Shown here: positions 58,773 to 64,000 of the stretch, piece by piece
How positions within the stretch are numbered: the first letter of the stretch is position 1
How the letters are laid out: each line of letters opens with the position of its first letter
Source: Archivesica marissinica
Taxonomy: Eukaryota; Mollusca; Bivalvia; Venerida; Vesicomyidae
DNA: 64,000 nucleotides
Reading direction: 5' to 3'
Assembly: GCA_014843695.1 (NCBI GenBank)
Contig: CM026387.1
Coordinates: forward strand, 70,252,795-70,316,794
The notes under the pieces: model-generated
What the model saw: the letters and a program-made list of their open reading frames with translations, nothing else
Told to the model about the DNA's origin: nothing
Database searches by the model: none
Made by a program: the position numbers and the translations under genes

Positions 58773-58778
58773 AATAAA
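58773..58778 (+). terminator. Poly(A) signal of PolB
   Basis: AATAAA 129 nt after the PolB stop. It is convergent with an AATAAA on the minus strand at 58899-58904 that would serve the next gene. Confidence 0.6.
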
Positions 58779-58932
58779 AGTACATCCAACTACGGCGTAT
58801 TATGTTTTTTTTTCTGTAAGAACTTGAACAACACCCTTTAGGGTGATGTGATGGTGGTGGTAAACTATGACACAAAGACAAACTAAAGTTTGACAGGGTT
58901 TATTTACATATATTATAAGGTATAAGAATTCT

Positions 58933-59322
58933 CTATAACTCTGGTAACATTATCTTTTTTAACACGTTCCACTGCTGTAGATTCAATCCAATACCCGTGA
59001 TCGAAGCTGTACCGTTAATAAATCGCCTTATGTCCAACACCACAGTTCCTCCTATCTCGCATATAGTAGCGAACACATTTCCCGATAAAGTAAATTGCTT
59101 TGTGTACGAACAGGCGGTTTGATTTGAAATTCCCTCTTCATCGTCTGTATTTTGATAAACGGTTGCAACGGAGATTAAAACAATCGCCGGTATGGCAATA
59201 CACGTCACAATCGTAAAAAGGATCCATAGCCACTCAGTGATCTTCGTTCCTGGTGTAGATTCCATACTGACGCGTAAAGACGACAATAAAACGGATGGTA
59301 TCGGATTGGTGTCTAACAACAA
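58933..59322 (-). CDS. Membrane protein with a PC4-like C-terminal domain
   Basis: 129 codons; an in-frame Met20 (59263-59265) is an equally good start. A single hydrophobic span at about 32-56 (WLWILFTIVTCIAIPAIVL) follows a short N-terminus. Residues 76-124 read FTLSGNVFATICEIGGTVVL then DIRRFINGTASITGIGLNLQ and QWNVLKK. This fits the PC4/p15 single-strand-DNA-binding fold: a strand with 'x-V-x-I-R-x-[FY]', then 'G-I-x-L-x-x-x-Q-W-x-x-L'. PC4-like proteins occur in Polintons (family knowledge). Coupling to a membrane anchor is the odd point. A poly(A) signal lies on the minus strand at 58899-58904. Two N-x-T sites (67-69, 103-105) are visible if it is lumenal. The PC4 call rests on pattern recognition, not a search. 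Confidence 0.6.
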   Translation of the reverse strand: MLLDTNPIPSVLLSSLRVSMESTPGTKITEWLWILFTIVTCIAIPAIVLISVATVYQNTDDEEGISNQTACSYTKQFTLSGNVFATICEIGGTVVLDIRRFINGTASITGIGLNLQQWNVLKKIMLPEL

Positions 59323-59340
59323 ATTGATTTGTTAAGTTCT

Positions 59341-59351
59341 ATTCTTACGTA
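59341..59351 (-). promoter_or_regulatory. TACGTAAGAAT motif upstream of the PC4-like gene
   Basis: The minus strand reads TACGTAAGAAT 19 nt before the distal ATG. The same motif precedes other genes of the element: 59748-59758, 59786-59796, a shorter ACGTAAGAG at 60738, and TCGTAAGAAC on the minus strand before the penton-like gene. Confidence 0.4.
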
Positions 59352-59384
59352 GTTAAACATCCCCCCTGACTAATGATCGTGTCC

Positions 59385-59640
59385 CGTGTTTCAGTTTCTG
59401 ACACACGCGTTTCTGTTTCTGACACGAGCGTTTAAGTTTCTGACACTAGCGTTTCAGTTTCTGACACGAACGTTTAAGTTTCTGATACTAGCGTTTCAAT
59501 TTTTACCCTTAAACACGTAATTCTCCGTAGAGACCGTTTCAGTTTTTGACACTAGCGTTTAAGTTTCTGACACTAGCGTTTCAGTTTCTGACACGAGCGT
59601 TTAAGTTTCTGACACTAGCGTTTCAGTTTTTGTCATTGTT
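59385..59640. repeat. Degenerate 21-bp repeats between divergent genes
   Basis: About ten copies of GTTTCAGTTTCTGACACTAG-like units, alternating GTTTCAG and GTTTAAG and ACTAGC and ACGAGC. They fill the gap between the minus-strand PC4-like gene and the plus-strand membrane-protein/ATPase cluster. The position suggests a shared regulatory or replication region (inference). Confidence 0.85.
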
Positions 59641-59796
59641 ATTTAAGTTTTTGTCTCCGTCGTTTCGATACGCGACGTTACAATCGCAATTAATGTCATT
59701 AGCATTTGGTTTTTGTCATCGTTCGAATTGTACGATAAGAATAAAAGTACGTAAGAATACATTGCCTCTCATTTGTATTACGTAGTACGTAAGAAC

Positions 59797-60075
59797 ATGA
59801 ACAACATCGAATCTAATACGCCCGAAAGGGAAACTTTCATTAACTTTCCCAAACCCGACGAAGAAAGCAGATCCGACGGAGACAGGTGGCAATTATTAGG
59901 AACTAGGGTACCGCAAGCCGAAATTGTCTACTTTAGTCAAATGATTATCGTCTACGTCATCATAATTACGTCTATCATAAACTTGTCACTTCAAAACGGT
60001 ACCAACGAGTTGTGGATAAGTTTGTTGAGCAGTTGTATCGGTTACGCGCTACCTAGTCCAAAGTTAAAGAAATAA
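59797..60075 (+). CDS. Small membrane protein, 92 aa (conserved-type Polinton protein)
   Basis: I chose the ATG at 59797, which directly abuts a TACGTAAGAAC motif; an in-frame ATG at 59773 would add eight residues. The N-terminal 38 residues are acidic and polar. Then QAEIVYFSQMIIVYVIIITS begins a membrane span (about 44-65), followed by NELWISLLSSCIGYALPSPK, a second weaker hydrophobic stretch ending in a short basic tail. Proteins with this 'E-[IV]-x-[FY]-x-Q-x-I ... N-L-S-L ... L-W-x-x-L-L-S-S-x-x-G-Y-x-L-P-x-P' plan are, from memory, recurrent in animal Polintons next to the ATPase. A role in the virion or host membrane is inference. Its TAA overlaps the ATPase ATG by one base. Confidence 0.75.
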   Translation: MNNIESNTPERETFINFPKPDEESRSDGDRWQLLGTRVPQAEIVYFSQMIIVYVIIITSIINLSLQNGTNELWISLLSSCIGYALPSPKLKK

Positions 60076-60722
60076 TGAAGTCGTTGTTGCCATTTGAACC
60101 GTGTTCCAGTATGTGTATCAGTGGTCAAACGGGAAGCGGTAAAACGCAGTGGGTGTACAGGTTTTTAAAGAATTTACCTCGCATGTACGCCAGAGATCCT
60201 CCTTCTCACGTCTTATACTGTTACGGTATACATCAACGGATCTTTGATGAGATGGAACAAACCGTACCGAACTTTACCAGTAAACTAGGATTACCGACGT
60301 CAGAAGAATTGGATACGTTTACGAGCGACAGACGTCATAAATTGATCGTTATTGACGATTTGGTACACGAAGTTGTACAACACAAAGAAATGGAACTGTT
60401 GTTTACGCAAGGAACGCACCATAAATGCGTCAGTGTTATTTTAATTACCCAGAATTTGTATCCTAGAGGAAAACACTCCAGAACTATCGCCTTAAATACT
60501 TGGTACATGGTATTGATGAAAAACTTGAGAGACGTATCGCAAGTGGGAATTATGGGACGCCAACTCTACCCAGGAAAAGCTCGAGGTTTCACGAAAGCTT
60601 ACGAAGACGCTTTAAAGCGAGGCTACTTCATCGTCGACATGAGTCCTCACAGCGACGACAGATATCGCCTTAGGACGGACATCTTTCCGGGACAAGATCC
60701 CATAATCTATAGATTGACGTAA
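60075..60722 (+). CDS. A32/FtsK-HerA-type genome-packaging ATPase, 215 aa
   Basis: Hydrolyses ATP to pump the element's DNA into preformed capsids. Walker A is GQTGSGKT (17-24), right after a short hydrophobic strand. Walker B is LIVIDDLV (90-97; Asp94, Asp95). VILITQNLYPRG (121-132) is the motif III/sensor region typical of the family. The C-terminal part contains GFTKAYEDALKRGYFIVDMS. Length is normal for Polinton and adintovirus ATPases. Start: TAATG overlap with the preceding gene, implying coupled reading on one transcript or reinitiation. All key residues are present. Confidence 0.93.
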   Translation: MKSLLPFEPCSSMCISGQTGSGKTQWVYRFLKNLPRMYARDPPSHVLYCYGIHQRIFDEMEQTVPNFTSKLGLPTSEELDTFTSDRRHKLIVIDDLVHEVVQHKEMELLFTQGTHHKCVSVILITQNLYPRGKHSRTIALNTWYMVLMKNLRDVSQVGIMGRQLYPGKARGFTKAYEDALKRGYFIVDMSPHSDDRYRLRTDIFPGQDPIIYRLT

Positions 60723-60751
60723 GAAGAAGACATTCAGACGTAAGAGTAACC

Positions 60752-61075
60752 ATGGTTGAACTTATAAAGCAACAGCGCCATTTCTTACAACTTATAATAC
60801 AGACGTCCACGACGCAGAGAAAAGCGTTACTACGCACTATAACCAGAAATCAACTTAGAGCCATAGGTCAGATAGCATACAACATCATCAAGTCCAAAAT
60901 TAGATTATCCCCTACCGAAAAGAACCGACTGAAACGTCACAGGCTACTTATTCATCTTCTGGGCAATAGAAAAGTAGGATATCGACAGAAGAAGGAAGCT
61001 ATAAAGAACAAACAGCGTATTGTGTGCGCATTGGTGAACATTTCCTCAGTTTATTTGGAATCGGTGTTACAGTAA
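60752..61075 (+). CDS. Small basic conserved-type Polinton protein, 107 aa
   Basis: Starts 29 nt after the ATPase stop, with ACCATGG context and an ACGTAAGAG motif just before. Very basic; the centre reads QLRAIGQIAYNIIKSKIRLS then PTEKNRLKRHRLLIHLLGNR. The pattern 'A-x-N-x-x-x-x-x-[IV]-x-L-[ST]-P-x-x-K-x-x-L-K-x-[HY]-[RK]' is one I associate with small ORFs of animal Polintons of unknown function. A DNA- or core-binding role is plausible from charge alone. No membrane span or catalytic motif. Stop overlaps the next start (TAATG). Confidence 0.7.
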   Translation: MVELIKQQRHFLQLIIQTSTTQRKALLRTITRNQLRAIGQIAYNIIKSKIRLSPTEKNRLKRHRLLIHLLGNRKVGYRQKKEAIKNKQRIVCALVNISSVYLESVLQ

Positions 61076-61299
61076 TGGAGAAACTAATACTAATTACCTA
61101 CGAAAAGTACCAACGTTTGCTACAGGACACACCTAAGAATAAGGACCCCGTGAAACCTAGGACGTATAAGGACATCGCTTTATTATCACCACCCGGTGAA
61201 CGTGAAAACAAGAGAAAAAAAACAGACGTTGAAAAGAAGAAGAAACCTATGGCAAAGAAACAAAAGACCAGCTTGCCAATAGACTGGATATCATTTTGA
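61075..61299 (+). CDS. Small Lys-rich protein, 74 aa, ending in DWISF
   Basis: Start chosen at the ATG in the TAATG overlap (61075); an upstream in-frame ATG at 61024 would overlap the preceding gene. The N-terminus MEKLILITYEKYQRLLQDT resembles the opening of small Polinton proteins ('M-E-K-[FY]-[IV]-L-[IV]-x-x-x-K-Y-x-R-L'). The middle is a Lys-rich, disordered, nuclear-signal-like tract (KKKKPMAKKQKTS). The C-terminus is LPIDWISF. Function unknown. Last gene of the plus-strand cluster; a poly(A) signal follows within 15 nt. Confidence 0.7.
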   Translation: MEKLILITYEKYQRLLQDTPKNKDPVKPRTYKDIALLSPPGERENKRKKTDVEKKKKPMAKKQKTSLPIDWISF

Positions 61300-61305
61300 A
61301 TGAAC

Positions 61306-61341
61306 AATAAAGACGATAAAGCTCTATTCTAATAATTTATT
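61306..61341. terminator. Convergent poly(A) signals
   Basis: AATAAA on the plus strand at 61306-61311 and AATAAA on the minus strand at 61336-61341 (TTTATT as read). They lie between the ends of the two convergent gene clusters, only 84 bp apart. Confidence 0.7.
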
Positions 61342-61383
61342 ATACGATCTATATACATAATAAAATTCGCAAAAAGATTCATT

Positions 61384-61806
61384 TTATTTGTTTTTCTTTA
61401 AAAATGTCTCAATATAGTCATCATTCCTTGACAGTCCGTGAACTTGAAATGGTTTCACTATGTCCTTCATTGACATTCCGACAGATCGATTCATGACGTA
61501 GTACACGCAGTAAAGTCCGCACATGTCCGAGTTGGAACGTTGTAGCTGGTCGCAATTCATAAAATAGTGTCTTTGTAATATTGTTTCGAAGCCCGCATCA
61601 TAGTCCATTGGTTTTCTTCCTAGAGAATCGAAAAATTCGTAGGGTCCTCTGACTGGAAAGTAGAACGTTACCCAATGTTTACCCGGTCCGTCTCTGGTGT
61701 CTGTGTTTGAAATAACGAAGCGTCCCCTTTGTATTCTAACTTGATCGGCAGCGCATATAGTGACTGGATATTGTCTCAGGAGTTCCTTTAACTGCCAATT
61801 ATTCAT
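61384..61806 (-). CDS. Adenain-like cysteine protease, 140 aa
   Basis: Matures virion proteins. The catalytic order of the adenovirus-protease (C5) clan is visible: His44 in GKHWVTFYF, Asp60 in EFFDSLG, Gln89 in QLQRSNSDM (oxyanion hole), Cys96 in DMCGLYCVYYVMN. The seven-residue spacing between Gln and Cys matches the family. It is shorter than adenovirus protease but normal for Polintons. The ATG overlaps the capsid gene's TGA by four bases (ATGA), so it follows the capsid gene on the same minus-strand transcript. No break. Confidence 0.92.
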   Translation of the reverse strand: MNNWQLKELLRQYPVTICAADQVRIQRGRFVISNTDTRDGPGKHWVTFYFPVRGPYEFFDSLGRKPMDYDAGFETILQRHYFMNCDQLQRSNSDMCGLYCVYYVMNRSVGMSMKDIVKPFQVHGLSRNDDYIETFLKKNK

Positions 61807-63059
61807 TTTACAAACACTCCCCTGGCACCGTTAATGTTGAGAATTTCAGGGAAATTTGCGTACATAATCAAGGTGACACTCTCTGGTAAGGCGGTGCCAA
61901 ACTTGAGTTCCAGTCGACAATGTCCTTTCCTTTTGGTGTTGAACGTGTAGAAAGGATCGATATCCATCACGTACAGACAGTAACCGTTCTTATACTCGTC
62001 CCTGTCCACGTTGATATCGTTCCTGAATAGGGTTAATGTCCTGTAGCAGTCTACGTACTGATTGGCTCCGTAATTAGGCTGTAATGGTTGCGAGGGATAA
62101 GACTGGCCATCCACGTACAGGCCCATTGAACTACAGTCATAATTCTGAAAGTAGAACGGGTTCTTGCCGTAGTCTCCCGTATACGCTGCACTGGCTACTA
62201 GTCCCACGATCAGTTTATTGGGAACTAATCCTTGAAAAATGTCGTCCGAGCTGTAGCTATACTGTCCCGCTGCGATGGATGTCGTCTTGATCTCTGAACG
62301 TAGGTGAGGGTAGATGGCAGGTTGGTCTTGAATGAGTCTTTCGTGCGCTAATATTACCGCGCTGTTGAGACGTTGGACGCATAGCTTAAAACGGGCGTCC
62401 ACAATCTGTACTTTTTCTTTCGGATTTATAGAGTCTGACATCAGTCTGAAGGAGTTCTGTCCCGACCACAGTTTGAGACCTATCGATACGCCGTTGATGA
62501 GAAGTTTGGACTGTTGAAACAAATCCAAAAGCAATGGTCCCTCCAAATCCACGATTTTCCCTCCTAACGTTCTAGTATATCTAACAAATAGTCCCGAATT
62601 AGGGCCCGTCTTGGCATCGGCAGTATCGGTTCCTACATCTTTGTAAAACATCTGACTTGTCAATACGTTTTGTTGGATATCTCTATTGGTCTTTAGAATA
62701 GTGTCTATGTAGGCTTTGTAAGGGTAGTCGGTTCCGTCGTGAGATATCTGAGTCTGTTGAAAGGTGACGTCCACCTGCCTAAATATAGTGTGTAAGGGCA
62801 TATTGATGAGCCCCGCTACGACCGAATGTTCTATAGGCGTACCATCCTCACCGACGATCCTCAACTTGACGTTCAGGACGCTTCTCTTGAGGTCGACGTA
62901 AGCCGATGACTGCGGCGGAATGTTAAACTCCAGAACGGAAGTGTCAGTAATTTGATTGATGGGTCGATATTCGATCCATTCTCTCGACTGTATAGAAGCG
63001 TCCGAAGGCGATGCAACAAATAGAGATAATTCGTCTCGGTGAAAGTCGTCTTGGTTCAT
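61803..63059 (-). CDS. Major capsid protein (F54H12.2-like, double jelly-roll type), 418 aa
   Basis: Recognised by the block SREWIEYRPINQITDTSVLE then FNIPPQSSAYVDLKRSVLNV near residues 25-65. Further blocks are DYPYKAYIDTILKTNRDIQQ, NPFYFQNYDCSSMGLYVDGQ and CYRTLTLF. This is the protein class annotated in many animal genomes as 'F54H12.2-like', carried by Polinton-type elements and taken to be the hexon-like capsid subunit (family knowledge). Length of about 420 residues fits two jelly rolls. Intact. It lies between the small basic protein (6-nt gap) and the protease (4-base overlap). The jelly-roll assignment itself would need a structure prediction. Confidence 0.85.
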   Translation of the reverse strand: MNQDDFHRDELSLFVASPSDASIQSREWIEYRPINQITDTSVLEFNIPPQSSAYVDLKRSVLNVKLRIVGEDGTPIEHSVVAGLINMPLHTIFRQVDVTFQQTQISHDGTDYPYKAYIDTILKTNRDIQQNVLTSQMFYKDVGTDTADAKTGPNSGLFVRYTRTLGGKIVDLEGPLLLDLFQQSKLLINGVSIGLKLWSGQNSFRLMSDSINPKEKVQIVDARFKLCVQRLNSAVILAHERLIQDQPAIYPHLRSEIKTTSIAAGQYSYSSDDIFQGLVPNKLIVGLVASAAYTGDYGKNPFYFQNYDCSSMGLYVDGQSYPSQPLQPNYGANQYVDCYRTLTLFRNDINVDRDEYKNGYCLYVMDIDPFYTFNTKRKGHCRLELKFGTALPESVTLIMYANFPEILNINGARGVFVK

Positions 63060-63065
63060 ATTTTA

Positions 63066-63428
63066 CTAGTATGCCAGTTGGTCTTCAGGATCGTAGGTAT
63101 TGCGTTTTGTACGTTTTGATATAGACAGTACGTTTTTCGTGTTCTTACGCTTTTTACCATCTTCCTTCTTACGCTCTCTTTCTACTTCCGCTTTGGCAAT
63201 CTCGGTCGCTTGAGCTACGGGTGACACTAGTTTGACTACTGGACGTCTCTGTTCGTCTTCCTTTAATCTTCTGTTTCTAGAACCACTTCCCACTATATAC
63301 CGTCCTAAATGATCGGGTTGTACGTAGCCGTCTCTCATGTCCTTAAAATGTTGATACCATTTATCATAGTCGGGTACGTAAGGTACCCATTTCTGTTGTT
63401 TGTAGTCGTATACTTCTATGGAACCCAT
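63066..63428 (-). CDS. Small conserved-type Polinton protein with basic C-terminus, 120 aa
   Basis: The N-terminal half reads VYDYKQQKWVPYVPDYDKWY then QHFKDMRDGYVQPDHLGRYI and VGSGSRNR. The C-terminal half is a charged coiled-coil-like stretch (AQATEIAKAEVERERKKEDG) and a basic tail. The 'W-Y-Q-H-F-x-D-M-x-x-G-x-x-x-P-D-x-x-G-R-Y-x-V-G-S-G' pattern recurs, as I remember it, in animal Polintons beside the capsid gene. Possibly a core or minor virion protein (inference). Overlaps the penton-like gene by 13 nt. Confidence 0.7.
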   Translation of the reverse strand: MGSIEVYDYKQQKWVPYVPDYDKWYQHFKDMRDGYVQPDHLGRYIVGSGSRNRRLKEDEQRRPVVKLVSPVAQATEIAKAEVERERKKEDGKKRKNTKNVLSISKRTKRNTYDPEDQLAY

Positions 63429-63850
63429 TCTCTCCTTTTCAAATGCAGAACGCAGTGAAGATCGTTGGACTGAAACACGACCTGGTTTAAATGTTCGTCC
63501 AGCAAGTATAGTCTGATTGTATTCAAATTTGTGACTTTCACGGGTACGTACGTCGGACTGCTAAACTCTGACGCCTTTAGTTTCTTGTAACGATTCTGAA
63601 TCTCGATATTTCTCAACACCGGAAGCGAGGTTTCTCTGACGTAGGACTCTTCCACTATATCGCAGCAGAGATACAGTCTTGAGCTCTTTGGCGCGAAATT
63701 AGAGGTGAATGATATCTCTTTCACGGCGCACATCCAATGACCTTCGAGAGTATAAGTTCGGGGGAACTGAATCCAAAAGTCTGATGGATTGTTATTCTTA
63801 CGTATATCGAGTGAATCCTGGCTACTTAGGTACAGGTGAAGGTCGTACAT
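63416..63850 (-). CDS. Penton-like minor capsid protein (single jelly-roll candidate), 144 aa
   Basis: Begins MYDLHLYLSSQDSLDIRKNN. It continues FWIQFPRTYTLEGHWMCAVK then EISFTSNF. The signature 'S-x-x-S-L-D ... N-x-x-x-x-F-x-x-x-[LF]-x-x-x-x-x-L-x-G-x-W-x-x-A-[LV]-x-E-I-x-[FY]' marks the N-terminal part of Polinton/adintovirus penton-like proteins from animals. The rest is beta-rich by eye with no membrane span. A TATA-like TTTATAAAAC lies 8-17 nt before the start on the minus strand, and a TCGTAAGAACGAG motif further upstream. First intact gene of the late-type minus cluster in view. Confidence 0.72.
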   Translation of the reverse strand: MYDLHLYLSSQDSLDIRKNNNPSDFWIQFPRTYTLEGHWMCAVKEISFTSNFAPKSSRLYLCCDIVEESYVRETSLPVLRNIEIQNRYKKLKASEFSSPTYVPVKVTNLNTIRLYLLDEHLNQVVFQSNDLHCVLHLKRREWVP

Positions 63851-63879
63851 GATTAAGTTTTATAAACTGCTACTCGTTC

Positions 63880-64000
63880 TTACGATGTTTCTAACATGTC
63901 TTCACTTCGTCTAACACCGTCTGAATCAAGTAAACGCTGTTTAGCATCACGGGTATGACGGAATGGTACCGTTTTACCAGACTCTTTTTCCTGTCTGCGC
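63880..64000 (-). CDS. C-terminal end of an unidentified gene, cut by the window edge
   Basis: On the minus strand, one frame is open from the right edge (63999) for 39 codons to a TAA at 63880-63882. It reads RRQEKESGKTVPFRHTRDAK then QRLLDSDGVRRSEDMLETS. It is basic and hydrophilic, in line with the other minus-strand genes, and ends 29 nt before the penton-like ATG. Too short to assign. It could be the end of an integrase, a core protein or a further structural protein. Confidence 0.55.
   Translation of the reverse strand, partial: RRQEKESGKTVPFRHTRDAKQRLLDSDGVRRSEDMLETS

Larger units (their letters stand above)
53815..64000. mobile_element. Polinton/Maverick (adintovirus-type) element, right part outside window
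   Basis: The gene set defines the class: protein-primed PolB, A32-type packaging ATPase, adenain-like protease, double-jelly-roll-type capsid protein and penton-like protein. All ORFs here are intact and compactly spaced, unlike the dead elements elsewhere in the window. This indicates a young insertion or an endogenous virus still under constraint. The retrovirus-type integrase and terminal inverted repeats expected of Polintons were not found. The right end lies beyond the window and the left boundary is uncertain (50.4-54 kb). Confidence 0.9.

Noticed and set aside
53815..64000. Retroviral-type integrase or second terminal inverted repeat of the Polinton
   Set aside because: Looked for and not seen on either strand within the window; not reported as present.

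Overview
The window looks like nuclear DNA of an animal, most likely a marine mollusc. Two spliced host genes carry GT-AG introns, with exons that join in phase across long introns. It also holds many tRNA-derived SINE copies, MITEs, dead LINE fragments, and a DNA-virus-like Polinton/Maverick (adintovirus-type) element. The mollusc assignment is an inference from the SINE types and from an AA15 chitin-active LPMO with a Thr-rich linker and a Cys-rich tail. The species cannot be named from the sequence.

Region 1-45 kb is repeat-dominated. An aldo/keto reductase gene of the YajO-like type runs on the minus strand. Its recognisable exons are 27519-27692, 25853-26034, 13195-13334 and 6478-6609. 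Two giant minisatellites occupy its introns: a 24-bp array at about 6.9-12.0 kb and a 42/36-bp array at about 17.3-25.7 kb. A 57-bp array lies in a third intron. One internal exon and the N-terminal exons were not found. Further right are a 43-bp array that changes into a 156-bp higher-order repeat, a 1000-base assembly gap, and a 79-bp array (31.2-37.6 kb). Two short exons of an unidentified minus-strand gene lie at 38.5 and 40.1 kb. Fragments of LINE reverse transcriptases and of a gag zinc knuckle fill 40.5-43.7 kb.

At 45.2-49.9 kb a second host gene is clear: a secreted-type AA15 lytic polysaccharide monooxygenase on the minus strand. Four exons have perfectly matching phases, and they contain the second copper-brace His, a Thr-rich linker and a Cys-rich C-terminal domain. 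Its first exon (signal peptide and His1) was not found. Its introns hold a LINE fragment, a MITE and SINEs.

From about 54 kb to the right edge there is a compact Polinton-like element with intact genes. Plus strand: PolB, a small membrane protein, a packaging ATPase and two small basic proteins. The last pairs are joined by TAATG overlaps. Minus strand: a membrane-anchored PC4-like protein, then an oppositely directed cluster running from the right edge inward: partial unknown gene, penton-like protein, small basic protein, major capsid protein, adenain-type protease. Together these can replicate a linear DNA by protein-primed synthesis, process virion proteins and package DNA into an icosahedral capsid. 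No integrase or terminal inverted repeat could be confirmed; the element probably continues beyond base 64000.

A recurring theme is that several minisatellites arise by tandem amplification of one segment inside an individual copy of a dispersed repeat (SINE or MITE).
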